Below are positions 15,501 to 24,860 of a stretch of DNA of 64,000 nucleotides, piece after piece. Position 1 is the first letter of the stretch. The number at the start of each line of letters is the position of its first letter. Made by a program: the position numbers and the translations under genes. The notes under the pieces are model-generated. The model had not been told where the DNA came from. It made no database searches and worked only from the letters and a program-made list of their open reading frames with translations. Source of the stretch: Owenia fusiformis (taxonomy: Eukaryota > Annelida > Polychaeta > Sabellida > Oweniidae); the NCBI GenBank assembly GCA_903813345.2, contig CAIIXF020000001.1, forward strand, positions 17,007,915 to 17,071,914. The letters run 5' to 3'.

Positions 15501-15504
15501 GTGA
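547..15504 (+). CDS. EIPR1: EARP and GARP complex-interacting protein 1 (TSSC1-type WD40 protein), nine exons
   Basis: Coding exons are 547-588, 2197-2280, 3098-3230, 3574-3724, 4559-4658, 10201-10337, 11317-11484, 12615-12788 and 15330-15504. All junctions are GT-AG and the phases join without a break into 387 residues, the length I recall for human EIPR1. The protein starts [14 protein letters not shown] and ends [20 protein letters not shown], both very close to the vertebrate protein. Internal WD40 blocks include [39 protein letters not shown] and [17 protein letters not shown]. The family is a seven-bladed propeller that binds the EARP and GARP tethering complexes on endosomes and the trans-Golgi; it promotes endosomal recycling and dense-core-vesicle cargo sorting. 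An acidic Asp/Glu/Asn linker (exon 8) precedes the last repeat, and exon 4 has a divergent Asp/Gly/Pro loop. Intron 5 (4659-10200) is the longest and is packed with transposon debris. Confidence 0.96.
900..1010 (+). repeat. Dispersed repeat copy, GTTCGGCGG / GTGACATTTTGCATG family
   Basis: This block in EIPR1 intron 1 contains a doubled TTCGGCGGTTG and then TGGTGACATTTTGCATGTTA. The second motif recurs at about 25980-26035 in the same orientation and at about 59955-59990 in reverse complement, so it is a dispersed repeat rather than gene sequence. Confidence 0.6.
1347..1475. mobile_element. Short inverted-repeat (MITE-like) element
   Basis: GGCTCCCAGAATGCAACAT near 1358 is matched in inverted orientation by ATGTTGCATTCTGGGAGTC near 1446. 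The arms bracket about 70 bp. It lies in EIPR1 intron 1. No target-site duplication was identified. Confidence 0.55.
1700..2130. repeat. Degenerate TTTGGTATGGCAATGG tandem motif
   Basis: Variants of ATTTGGTATGGCATTGGTC recur irregularly across about 400 bp of EIPR1 intron 1, ending about 65 bp before exon 2. The left edge holds a CCCCGGGGGTTCACTC block that resembles one near 33374-33392. This is probably an old minisatellite-bearing transposon copy. Confidence 0.45.
4746..5362. mobile_element. TIR element, CAGTAAAACCTGT...GTGTTCCACTT family, copy 1
   Basis: The left end reads TACAGTAAAACCTGTCTAAG. Near the right end are GAGGTTCATCTAACATTAAG and GTCAGTTGGTCTTGGGACTC, which recur almost exactly in the short copy at 60309-60469. 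A TA dinucleotide precedes the CAGT terminus, as in Tc1/mariner/pogo-type elements. About 400 bp of unrelated AT-rich sequence sits between the two conserved ends. No transposase is visible. Confidence 0.55.
5486..5545. repeat. Tetranucleotide repeat (TCTG/TCCG)n
   Basis: An imperfect run of TCTG, TCCA and TCCG tetramers in EIPR1 intron 5. It makes open frames on both strands that are artefacts of the simple repeat. Confidence 0.7.
6405..6545 (+). repeat. Dispersed repeat, TGCCACATAAATCTT...CAAAATTCCAG family, copy 1
   Basis: The block carries GTGCCACATAAATCTTG, CAAAATTCCAG and CTGTTCAACTTGACATG in order. A diverged second copy lies at about 15085-15200 in EIPR1 intron 8. Confidence 0.5.
6675..7500 (+). 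pseudogene. 3' fragment of a non-LTR retrotransposon (reverse transcriptase C-terminal region)
   Basis: The conceptual product includes [20 protein letters not shown], then [17 protein letters not shown], the thumb-side region typical of CR1/Jockey-like LINE reverse transcriptases. In another frame at about 7110-7262 there follows [18 protein letters not shown] and a C-terminal [17 protein letters not shown] then a stop, typical of the end of such polyproteins. Frame changes separate the pieces, so it is dead. It lies sense to EIPR1 in intron 5. The 3' edge is uncertain; about 7500 is a guess based on an AATAAA-like tail. Confidence 0.7.
8200..8583 (-). pseudogene. LINE 3' fragment with CCHC-type zinc-binding C-terminus
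   Basis: Read on the minus strand, this encodes [16 protein letters not shown] followed by [17 protein letters not shown], a C-x2-C-x8-H-x4-C arrangement typical of the C-terminus of non-LTR retrotransposon polyproteins. The reading continues to [20 protein letters not shown]. The upstream part of the ORF is absent or out of frame, so this is a 5'-truncated dead copy. A (TA)n run at about 8200-8216 lies at what would be its 3' end, as expected for a LINE tail. Confidence 0.65.
8584..10165. mobile_element. Possible DNA-transposon copy with CAGTGGCGTAGGAA termini
   Basis: CAGTGGCGTAGGAA at 8584 is matched by TTCCTACGCCCCTG ending at 10165, a 13 of 14 inverted match. CGTAGTGTTGAA occurs near both ends. 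The left end abuts the LINE fragment, as if inserted into it. The interior has several open frames of 70-100 codons (for example 9077-9382) with no recognised domain, plus a GGCTACGCCTATG block near 9891 that may be a nested partial element. No clear target-site duplication was found, so the boundaries are tentative. Confidence 0.35.
10646..10817. mobile_element. MITE, CAGGGGTTTCA family, copy A
   Basis: This copy in EIPR1 intron 6 starts CAGGAGTTTCACAAGAATTT and ends TGAAACCCCTG, so the termini are short inverted repeats. The interior (including ATGAAAACAACAGGCAAAAT) is nearly the same as the copy at 13393-13566. Confidence 0.75.
12218..12411. mobile_element. MITE with AGGGTGTCCCAGAACTCATGA termini
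   Basis: GGGTGTCCCAGAACTCATGA at 12220 is the inverted match of TCATGAGTTCTGGGACACCC ending at 12409, about 190 bp apart in EIPR1 intron 7. No coding sequence lies inside. Confidence 0.8.
12446..12586. mobile_element. Palindromic MITE, GGGGGTCATTAACAGAAACTT family, copy 1
   Basis: The termini are GGTCATTAACAGAAACTTCA and AAGTTTCTGTTAATTGCCCC. Longer arms (AAAGTTACGAATTCGTAAA against TTTACAAATTCTTAACTTT) make the whole copy foldable. A near-identical copy lies at 62182-62312 in a Src-kinase intron. The right end is about 28 bp before EIPR1 exon 8, so it sits close to that splice acceptor. Confidence 0.8.
12846..13306. mobile_element. hAT-like MITE with TAGGGGTGAGACGA termini
   Basis: TAGGGGTGAGACGA at 12846 is matched by TCGTCTCACCCCTA ending at 13306. 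Sub-terminal sequence at both ends is rich in TCGAGTCGA/ACTCGAATCG repeats. The CTAGGGGTG-type end resembles hAT superfamily termini. It lies in EIPR1 intron 8 and has no transposase. Confidence 0.7.
13393..13566. mobile_element. MITE, CAGGGGTTTCA family, copy B
   Basis: Starts CAGGGGTTTCACTAGAATTT and ends TGAAACCCCTG in EIPR1 intron 8. It matches the copy at 10646-10817 over almost its full length. Confidence 0.78.
15085..15200 (+). repeat. Dispersed repeat, TGCCACATAAA...CAAAATTCCAGG family, copy 2
   Basis: GATGCCACATAAATTTTTTA, AAAATTCCAGGAAAATCTG and TTCAACTTGAAATTTT follow in the same order as in the copy at 6405-6545, with divergence. A (TGTC)n run precedes it. Confidence 0.45.
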
Positions 15505-15802
15505 GAGATTAATCAGACAATTGATTGATTCACATATGAGAAAAGCCGCAGTGCAATAGCTTTTACATTTAAGGTACACTCTAGGGTTTATGTCGTTATT
15601 AGCACCTGGAGTTAGAAAGCCATTATAAGTCCTTAGATAATGCATCCATCAAAACAGAGTAGCATAATTTGTCTACTTTGAAACATTAATATGCCATTCT
15701 CTATCCACATGAGTGAGGTACCTTATATGAGACCAAGGACATTCCAATGCATTCTATATAGGATTGATGTAAATAGCAATGTAGAAAGATTTAATTATAT
15801 GT

Positions 15803-15808
15803 AATAAA
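15803..15808 (+). terminator. Candidate EIPR1 polyadenylation signal
   Basis: AATAAA lies about 300 bases after the EIPR1 stop codon at 15502-15504. It is the first canonical signal noted downstream. The cleavage site itself cannot be seen. Confidence 0.5.
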
Positions 15809-16307
15809 TATATAAGAAAATTTAAGACCATAGTCATGGTTAAGTTGTAGTTGAAATGCTTTCCAATTTTTAAGAAAGGTATGCCTGCCATAATTATTTA
15901 GTTAAATAAGCATGTTGTTCAGTGAAATAATGGAATATTGAATACAGGGTGTCCACTTTATAAAAACGCCCCTCCCCCCCTTTAGCTTATTTATACCAAC
16001 ATCTCAGACTTGAATGTTATGTACCATTGTAAATTTCATCCAAAGTTATATTGAAATGGAAAATTTATTAAACAAGGAACGGATAATACTCATCTATTAA
16101 TATAAGAACTGTAAAACAATGATTTCAGTTTATTTTATTTCAAATTCTTAATATTCTTGAAGGTCAGGGTCATTATTTGTGCATAGGGAGTTTAAGCTTT
16201 CATTTAAAATCGAAAGGCCAACATATACGTATGACCAATCGCCCACACAAATGAGGTTGTGAAAAACATTGCAAGCTTAAACTCCCTAATGTCCTGCGCA
16301 TGTGGAA

Positions 16308-16492
16308 TGTCAAGGTCATCTGAAATGTCCAGCTCATCTGACATGAAAATGTCTTCTGAAATCAGAAAGTCAACTGAAATATCAGTCATTAAAAATGTCA
16401 GTGTCATCTGAAATGTCAAGGTCACCCAATGCCAAGGTCATCTGGAATGTCAAGGTCATCTCAAATACCAAGGTAATCTGAAATACAAGTCT
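16308..16492. repeat. Minisatellite, unit about 18 bp (AATGTCAAGGTCATCTGA)
   Basis: About ten degenerate copies of AATGTCAAGGTCATCTGA run through this stretch. On the minus strand they translate as a periodic TFQMTL-like peptide, which explains the open frames there. Confidence 0.75.
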
Positions 16493-17615
16493 GTTTGGGT
16501 AGGTGAGGGTTGTTTTCTTTTTATTTTGATTCAAGCATGAACATAATTGTATTGAGCAATCGGGTTTATCTGTCACTACCGAAAATGGGTGTTTGTGATG
16601 CCCCTTTGTAGTGTATTACTACTTTATGATGTCATCTGCAGGGTTCAATAAAAACATCGTCTGATTAATAGATATTACATTTTCCAGATTTTGATTAACA
16701 CTTACTAATTGTTTGTGTCGTTTCATGTGTTTTTGTACCACATGCCTAGCTATTTTGAAAGGTCGTCCAACGGTAGACAGATCTGACAGTGCTCCCCTAA
16801 ACAGTCTAGAATATTGCACAAACAATTTTTTCATCCTTTAGCTTGATTCTTGGCACACGTATTCCAACAATGTTACCATGGTTACTAAAGTAAACCTCCA
16901 AAAACTATCAAATCAATAATAGGAATTGATTTAAACTCGTCTAAACTCACAATGTCATACTGACTCATACTATACTGGTGACCAATTTAGTCACACATGT
17001 TTATTTTTGTACACAATAATTGCATTCGGTTCAGTAACAATGCTTTTTATTTTCCAAATTCATTAAACTGTTTGAGGTGACGTAAAAATCAATAGGCTAT
17101 AGAAAATGAAACCACGGAATGAAAATTGACAAATACATTCAGATAACTGAAATGGGATGAGAATGACAATAATATAACTAATAAGAGCCAGGAAATTGGG
17201 ACATGAATATAATTATTGTGATAATTCTGATTTCGTATTAGTTCTGATTTATTTTAAGAGCTTTTAGTCAAAGAAGATAATGACTACATACCTGTGAAAG
17301 GATGGGGAGCAATTAGATACACTATTACAATGATTAATTTATAGCGATATGGAAAGTATTTACAGTAAGAGGAAAGTCATCATGAGATTATATCAGTTGA
17401 AAGGTAAAACTTAGTAAGGTATTCTCTCCTTAGAGGGAACTCAAAGATATATTAAAGTTGGAATCAGAAGTTGTCAGAGAGATGACATAGCATACTGATG
17501 TAACAGATTACATAGCGATCCACTGTCACATACATGTAGCATTCTTTGGTCACATACATAACCTGAGACGTAACATAGCTTACATAAATATATATATGGG
17601 AGTAACCAACCAATC

Positions 17616-17810
17616 TAGCCCGTAGCCAGGGGGGGGGGGGGGGTTGGGGGGTTCGGGTGAACCTTTCAAAATCTTTCAAAATCATGCAGTTTTTCACCAT
17701 TCTGACTATTTTTTGAGTGTTTATTTTTGGCCAAATTTGCCAAAGTGAACCCCCTAGATTTTTTGGGAAAAGTGAACCCCCCCCCTTGGAAAATTCTGGC
17801 TACGGGCCTG
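17616..17810. mobile_element. MITE, GCCCGTAGCCAGG family, copy 1
   Basis: The termini are GCCCGTAGCCAGG (17618) and CTGGCTACGGGCCTG (ending 17810), with long G and C runs just inside and a GTGAACCCCCC block. CAAT occurs directly outside both ends, consistent with a 4-5 bp target-site duplication. A second copy lies at 36065-36250. Confidence 0.8.
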
Positions 17811-18128
17811 CAATGATACCATTTCAAATAAAGTATCTCAAAACTGCAAAAATTCAAAATATGCAATATGATTGTGTCAGGGTATCCAACCACCTCGCCT
17901 GTTATTTCTTTATAACAACTACTACCAGCCAGTTTCTATGTTGTCTACTCCCTTTTTAAAGTCAGGGAAAATTGTATTGGAGTTGGACAGACTAAATGCA
18001 CATCCCAACTTTGAAAATCTGAAAATCTGATCATATTTGTCTTGTAAACAGATATACATTGATCCTTTCATAAGATACCATAATTTGAGATAAATTCTGT
18101 TTTTTAATTCGCATATGTTTTATTTCAG

Positions 18129-19598
18129 CTTACTTGATTTACCTAACGCCCCTTGTTTTGTCGATGGTGTTGCTTTTCCACGTAGCTGGAATATTTCAGA
18201 TAAACATGCAGCGTCAGTTCAATCTAAAGCTTAGTGTTCCGGACTCTATGGACCATAAACTGAGAGCGCTAGAAGCAACGCGTATAAGAAAGGACATTAA
18301 CAACGTCTCTAATAATAATATCACCTCTAGGGATATTATCATGTTGCATTGGACACAATTTCACGGAAGGCCATATCCGATGAGACATAATGAAGATTTA
18401 CAGACTTGTTTTTACAAGAATTGCAAAATTGTGAGTGATAAGAGCCTATTCAACCAAAGTGATGTAGTTATATTTCACGTCCAGGATCTACCCGAGCTGT
18501 TAAAGCACAAGCACCCTCTACCCACATACCATCCCCCGCATCAGAAGTGGCTCCTGATGACCCAAGAACCGAAAACTCGTTCTGGGACTAGATTACCCCT
18601 GTTTAAATACCATTTAGATGGTCAAATAAACATAACCTCGAGTTATAGTTATGACGACGATATAACTATTCCATACGGTTGGACCGAACCCCTTCCCCGT
18701 CCAAACCAAACAGTCATAACACAGAAGATAATGGAAACTCGGACAATGTTAAAGCAGAAGAGGAAACTGATGGTTCAGCTGGTGAGCCACTGCAACACGT
18801 TCAGCCAGAGAGAGGACATGGTGAATGATATGAAGAAATACGTTAACGTGGACGTTTACGGGAAATGTGGGAGACCTTGTCGTGATGACGACCGTTGCTT
18901 AGAAGATTTAGGTATGTATACATATGCAAGATGGTCACTGATCCAAGGGGTTAAATATTGACAAAACAAAAAAACACACAGGGCAGTTTAGGACCATTAA
19001 AACCACGCTTAGGTAGCAACACAATAGAATGAACCGTGTTTTATTTTTGGCCATTATTTTTTCCAATCCCCAAGACTCATTGTTTATAATAATGATAAGC
19101 AATAATAAACAAATTATTCGCAATTTTGTCTTTCTAGGTCGTGTTTACAAATTCTACCTAGCGTTTGAAAATTCCGACTGTAAAGACTACATTACCGAGA
19201 AGGTGTGGGAGAACGCTTTCAAAAACAACATGGTTCCAGTTATCTTTGGCGAGATGACAGATTTCAAACGACTATTACCACCAAACTCCTACATAAATAT
19301 TAACACGTTTAGCTCATTCAAGGAACTCTCTGAATATCTTAACATGTTGGATCAAAACAACGACAAATATGAAAAATATTTTGAATGGAAATGGACAAAT
19401 AACATTCGTTTAAGAACGAAGTCATTAACACTATGTATGATATGTGATTACGTCAATCGTAACTTAGGTGTAAATCAAATTGCTAATTTGGACCACTGGT
19501 TTGATGTCTATCAACATTGCAAGGTATCCGATATTTCTGGACACAAAAACTGGACATTGACTTATCTACAGAATCACGATCATCCGTTTTCATCATGA
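18129..19598 (+). CDS. Alpha-1,3-fucosyltransferase, GT10 family (5' exon missing)
   Basis: Two exons are read: 18129-18911 and 19138-19598, joined through a GT-AG intron in phase 1. The product is a type II Golgi enzyme that transfers L-fucose from GDP-fucose to GlcNAc in alpha-1,3 linkage. A hydrophobic anchor (YLTPLVLSMVLLFHVAGIF) opens the first exon. A lumenal stem with several N-glycosylation sequons follows, then the donor-binding catalytic core with FYLAFENSDCKDYITEKVW, the hallmark GT10 motif, followed by NAFKNNMVPVIFG. The stop is TGA at 19596. The frame is open from a splice acceptor at 18127-18128 and the anchor begins before the first ATG (18164). An upstream exon with the cytoplasmic tail and true start codon is therefore likely; if 18164 is used, the protein has 402 residues. 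The acceptor subtype cannot be told from sequence. Confidence 0.92.
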
Positions 19599-20093
19599 TT
19601 CTATTACACAAGTTAAGGCTAGTATTTAGGTCATTTAGTCATTTACTTTGGATGCACCTCTTCTTACCTTAGCGTTATCAGACCAATCGTCCGTAAAGCA
19701 GTGGAATATATTGAAATTATTAGGTTTGCATGTGGTTTCTCTTGAAGGCCAATGGTTTGAATAGTAGATACCTCAATCACATTTGATCTACCGTCGTAGC
19801 TTCCCAAAATTGAGGAAAATATGCTGCATAAAATATAAGGATATGCAGTACGATATTTTCTATATCGATTTTGTGAAGCTATGGCCGCCGTTCGGTCGTC
19901 GTAGAGCAAATGTAACCGAGGCGTCTAGTATATAGAAATCTGTCCATCCAATCCGTTCCTTGTTCGGACGACAACGTGAATGGAGATTTAAACACGATGT
20001 TCATTGACTTCTTGCATTCATTTGCATTGTGTTTTTAATTGAAACGGTAATGGTCAAGCTTTGTATCTCATATGCGCTGGACAGTATCAGGCG

Positions 20094-20537
20094 AAGGTAA
20101 CGGCCGTTACCGTCGCATTTAAGTAGATGGCGGACGGTAATTGTCAATTTCGATATTTTTAGTTTTCATCGACGTAAAATGCTTTGATATTTAAACTAAA
20201 TCAACCTTGTGCGACATGAAAACTCTGGAGTATGATAAATTATTCATAAATCGTGCGTGGGCCCCAGACTTCAACGATTTCTGTCATTCACACTGTCATT
20301 TGTATAAACAAAATCCCAATCACCTTCCCTTCAGTGGTGGAAGATATAACTGTGGTACCTACGTATGGTTTATGAACAAATTATCATACTCCAGAGTTTC
20401 CATGTCACATTAGCCTGATCTAGTTCAAATATCAAACTATACCAACTATAAATGAGTTTAATTCGATGAAAACTAAACATATCGAAATCGACACTTTCCG
20501 TCCGCCATCTTTAATGCGAAGGTAACGGCCGTTACTT
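20094..20537. mobile_element. Palindromic MITE, GGTAACGGCCGTTAC family
   Basis: Long imperfect inverted arms bracket the copy. GAAGGTAACGGCCGTTACCG and GATGGCGGACGG on the left match the right arm reversed, and AACTCTGGAGTATGATAA continues the pairing inward. Arms are about 150 bp each, so almost the whole 444 bp can fold into a hairpin. No coding sequence is present. Confidence 0.85.
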
Positions 20538-21082
20538 GATCATGAACTGACCAGTGATGTGTTTCTAAGTTCAAAATAATGGCTACTTCTGTATTATAAT
20601 AATCATATCATAGTCAATACATTTTACAATTTGAAACGAATACTATCACTTTAAGATGCTAAAAGTAGTGTTTGCTTTAGCAATGCCATTGATTACTATT
20701 TTAAAAGGATTATTTCAAACGTATCAAGTTATTTACAGAATGAATTCTGTTTTGAAGTTGTCATACTAGTTATAACATTACACAGCCAATCCGCAACGGC
20801 ACCATGTCACAGTGCTGTTTCAACTACGATACCATACAGCACAATTTGATATATACCGTGCATACTCGGGCATCGTACTGGTACCTAATTTCAGAGTCCA
20901 GATTGGGAATGTAACATGAAAAAACGTCACGAAAAGTGTAAGTTCGAAAACACCAAGTCGTTGTTTGAGTGGCCCAGTGCCTATATTTCTATTATATTTT
21001 TTAAGATTCATAACAGCAGATGCAATTTGCAACCTCAGTAGAATCCGATACAAACATTATTGTCTTTAAATACTAGTATCAC

Positions 21083-21595
21083 TGTTCCACAACTAATTAC
21101 TTTGACGGAACGTCAATGTAACAAAATGGATGATCTTCCTGGATTCGAGTATTTTGTATTCTCGATTTAAACTTACGTATAAGTCATGTTGCGGATTATT
21201 ATTTGGCACAAAGTTAGACAACAAAGTCTAGCTTTTAGAAATGCTCTCGATTTGGAATTTGGTTTTTCAATAAAGCTGTAATTCATGCATTTAGACCATC
21301 GCCTTTGTTACATTGACTTTATTCGTCAAAGTAACATACATTGGTAATATAACAAACTTTCGTCAATGTAACAAAAGCGATGTGCTAAATATATGAATTG
21401 CAACTTCATTTGGAAAACAAATTCCAAATCGAAGAAACTTATTAAAACTAAACTATATTTTCTAGCTTTGCGACAAATTACAATCTGCAGCTTGATTTAT
21501 AAGTAGGTTTAAATCGAGAATAAAAAAACTTGTAACCAGGAAGTTCATCCATTTTGTAACATTGACGTTCCGTCAAAGTAACTAGTTGTGAAACA
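21083..21595. mobile_element. Palindromic MITE, TTACTTTGACGGAACGTCAA family
   Basis: The left arm TTACTTTGACGGAACGTCAA, followed by ACAAAATGGATGA, is matched in inverse by TCATCCATTTTGTAACATTG and ACGTTCCGTCAAAGTAA on the right. Inner pairs (AAATCGAGAATA and CTCGATTTAAAC) and a central TTACATTGACTTTATTCGTC block continue the symmetry. The element is about 513 bp and non-coding. Confidence 0.85.
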
Positions 21596-22038
21596 TTGAA
21601 TATTATGATTGAATGAATTTGCTCGCCTTGTAAATTAAGCGGCATAACAATTTTTAGATTTTACAAGAGATTAACAGTCACTAATCATTTTTTCAAAGCG
21701 CAATATTTACAGAAGAAAAGTTTGTATCAAAGTCACTATTGACGAATCAAGTTGTTCATTGTATCTATTTTTACAAAGATTAAGTTTCGATGTGATACGG
21801 GGAGGTGGATCGTATGTCGATAGAGTAAAATCCGAATGAAATATCATCCCAGATTGTTTCGCAAATTCTATCTTGCATGTCACCTTTAGTATAGATTTTT
21901 GTAAAAATAACATGCATTCAGCAATTTAAAACAATATAAATAATTACAAATTATAGATAACGATCTACAATCAATAGCCAGTCTCATATTTACATAAGCC
22001 AATCAGCGGCTTTGGAGTCCACCATCGATCTTTTCCCT

Positions 22039-23909
22039 TTATTTGATATTAATTTCATTGGGGACCTCGTTCTGTGGAATCATATTAAGGGATGGCTCGA
22101 AGTCTTGTTCGAAGTTGTGCATCTCTGAGACTTTTCTTGCGAGGCTCACACTGTGCAATTCGGGGCATTTCTTGACCCACATGGGGGGAATAGAGAGTCC
22201 AACTGCTACGTTAAACAGGCAAAGCTGATTCGCACACGTCATCAGATTGTCGGACTGGAGGAACAATAGAAAAGAAGATATTAAATCATTTTTATTTTCA
22301 ATTTTTAAGGTTACCGAACATTTCCTCGAGTTCATGAAATTAAAAAGTTTCTGCGCAGTGAATTTTTGGATTTGCTTGATTTGTATCTTAAAATTGCGCA
22401 AATATATTCAATTTGCTACACTCCCTTCAAAAGTTTGGCAACCCTAGCTCCTATTTGATATCATATCAAATCCTGATTACTTTTTCTCAATTACATCAGG
22501 TCGGAAATTGATGATGCTATTGACGAATTTTCTAAATCACCGAACACAAACAGGCTTAAAAATGCAGTCCGCTAAGGGTAGTCGGTTTACCAAACTTTTG
22601 GAGGGGGTGTTAATGTCTATATTATGCGAGTCAATATTGGCCTGTGCGTCAATCAAATCTAAACCTAAAAAATGAGCAATCAAACGAGCACAGTACAATA
22701 TCATATAGAAAACCATATTCATATTTTAGGTGGAAACATTTATACAGGGTTTCAATTAAGTCCCCCCCCCTTGCTACAGCTATAAACTTAATAGACGGTA
22801 CCTTGTGTGATATACCATTCGAAAGATCATCCAAAGCTATGTTTACTCACCAACTCTCAAGTTTTTTGGAAGAAATTTACCTATATTTTCATGATGTCCT
22901 TTATAGTTAACGTACCCTCCTTTAAGCAGCCTTTTGCGTCAAAATGACAAGGATATGACCTCAGAAATACGTCAAAAAGTTAATCTTTTCGCATTCCACT
23001 TGTTACAAAAGGGTTTTCACCACTCTCCTTGCACCTCTATTTTCTTCACATCTAACCCTATTCAGAAATTGGTTAAATTCATTGCCAAATACATATTTAG
23101 TCATCTTTTGGTCCTTTGACCTTTCTTATACCCGATTCTTAAAATCCTGCCAAATTGCCATGTTTCAAAGCCAAAGTTTCAAAGTCCCCTCGATAGATAC
23201 ATTGTGAAAAATTGTGAGATTGATTGACATGTGTCAGATATATGCCAATCAACGTAACTTTGGAAGACATTTCCAATGATATATCACACTTGGTACCAAA
23301 TATCTTGGTTTTGGCTATAGAGGGATGGGGACTTATTTGATTCTCTGTATATTTCAGATAAATTACAAAAATAACATGTAGCGTCAAAATATTAGAGGCC
23401 AAACATTTAATTAGCCAAACCACAATCCAAGATATACAAATGTATCTATAAAATATGAATGTGTTCCTCTATATAACACTGTGCTCCTTTGATTGCATAC
23501 TTTTCTGTTTACTGGTAACTGACGCACAGAAAATAAGTTCTATCGGCAACCAATACTTTAACTATTTTACTCCATTTTCTATGATATCAATATATAATTA
23601 TACCCGGCATTTTTAATGTCTTAGTTTAATTTAGAAAGTATTCGAATAATTTTGTTACATTTGTAACATTACTCATACTTATTTTGGGTAATATGATTTA
23701 TATAGCTAATAGCCGATTTAAAAAAAATCAAAAAATTAATTTTAAGTTTTACTCACCGAAAGATTTTGGCATGTGTAACAGGCCAACAAACATGTATCTA
23801 CGGGATCCATGAACTGTTTATAATGATAGAGCTCTTCTCCCAAAGATTTTCCGTTTCCAAGACCAACAACCATCATTAATATCTGACCAACAATTGTCCA
23901 CTTATTCAT
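22039..23909 (-). CDS. Small secreted six-cysteine protein (possible eclosion-hormone-type peptide precursor), two exons
   Basis: Exon 1 is 23909 down to 23757 (51 codons, phase 0, donor GTGAGT). Exon 2 is 22254 down to 22039 (acceptor CCTCCAG, TAA stop). The joined product is 122 residues. The N-terminus (MNKWTIVGQILMMVVGLG) is a good signal peptide and there is no other hydrophobic segment, so the protein should be secreted. Six cysteines follow with spacing C-x3-C-x2-C-x10-C-x4-C-x17-C, ending at VKKCPEL. A hydrophilic, Asn/Glu-rich tail follows and includes an RK pair that could be cleaved. The CLLACYTC spacing and the GLSIP stretch before the last Cys loosely recall eclosion-hormone-type neuropeptides, but the later spacing is longer. 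The family is not established. The 1.5-kb intron contains a 609-bp TIR element. A TATATATG-like sequence lies about 100 bases upstream of the ATG, near 24005. Confidence 0.65.
22742..23350. mobile_element. TIR element, ATACAGGGTTTCAATTAAGT family
   Basis: ATACAGGGTTTCAATTAAGT at 22742 is matched by ACTTATTTGATTCTCTGTAT ending at 23350. CCCC runs lie just inside the left end. It sits inside the single intron of the minus-strand six-cysteine gene. Short open frames inside show no recognised domain. Confidence 0.65.
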
Positions 23910-24710
23910 GTTGGAAGCTGTGTAGATGTTTTTTGGTAAGCGTTGATGAGCTACGATTGATGGTTCTCTGTATCACTTTTTAGGTCCTCGAATACTGCGA
24001 CATATATGCGTCTCTAGCTTCTTGTCACTGGGACAGAGTGTCGTAGTAACTTGTGGTTGCTTGTCGGCTGTATCATCTTTAGATCATCTAACATCTTCAT
24101 TTATAGGAGCTTGATGTGTTGATGGTGTAAATTAATGACGCATTTTGTTACTGAGTGACACAATAATATAGAAATATGAAATGCCCTGGGGCAATGATTA
24201 TGGAATAAGCTCTTTGTTAGTGCCGGTCACTATGGCGTCTTATTTTACCACGCACAGGAATTCAATATATTCGATTCGAACATGACTGTATTCACGCCTT
24301 CTATAAACTGTAAACAAAATTTCACCCGGGATATATTCGCGATCAATACCCCTGGTAATACGTGTAATGTGTGATGTCATAACGGTGGGTCGTAGAAATG
24401 GCGGACTATTATGAATATTCGAAACATTTCGGCGAGTTTTCATGTTCGAAGCGTAATATAGTCCCTCACTCCCTTCAATCGTTCAGGGTACATAAAATGT
24501 TTGTGCCTAGCCCTGCGGGGTGTATTCGATAATATTACCCCTGCTCTTCGGTCTATATTTCCTAATCAATTGTAACAGACCTATAAAATAATTAAAATCA
24601 TTTTCGACCCATGTCTAATCCAGATCTACTCCAAGGGGTAAAATTAGGAAATCAATCATGCACAACGGTATATGATTATGATGTCTAAACTTTGTGGTTA
24701 TGATGATCCC

Positions 24711-24860
24711 AACGAACGAAGTTCGATAGGGATAAAGTGAAGCCTTCCGTCCGTCAGTACGGTCCGTCCGTCCGCACGCCCATCAGGAAGATAACTCAAA
24801 TACTAGTGTACAGATTCTCTTCATATTTGCAACTCCACCGGGTAGCAGAGTTCAGACTGT
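24711..24860. repeat. CGTCCGTCCG-bearing dispersed repeat
   Basis: ATCCCAACGAACGAAGTTCG leads into CCGTCCGTCAGTACGG and a further GTCC tetramer run, then GGAAGATAACTCAAATACTA. This looks like one end of a dispersed transposon rather than simple sequence alone. No matching second end was found. Confidence 0.4.

Larger units (their letters stand above)
15505..18128. other. EIPR1 3' UTR and intergenic DNA
   Basis: The first 300 or so bases are EIPR1 3' UTR. The remainder holds a short GGGAGTTTAAGCTT inverted pair (16187 and 16273), a minisatellite (16308-16492) and one MITE (17616-17810). The 5' exon of the fucosyltransferase gene should lie here or further upstream but was not recognised. Confidence 0.5.

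Noticed and set aside
16204-16576. Minus-strand frames with a repeated TFQMTL-like peptide
   Set aside because: They are translation of the 18-bp minisatellite.
22039-22401. Single-exon reading of the minus-strand frame, starting at an ATG at 22401
   Set aside because: The part before 22255 is low-complexity and Lys/Asn/Phe-rich, and a clear CCTCCAG acceptor lies at the point where the protein-like composition begins. The two-exon model with a signal peptide is better.
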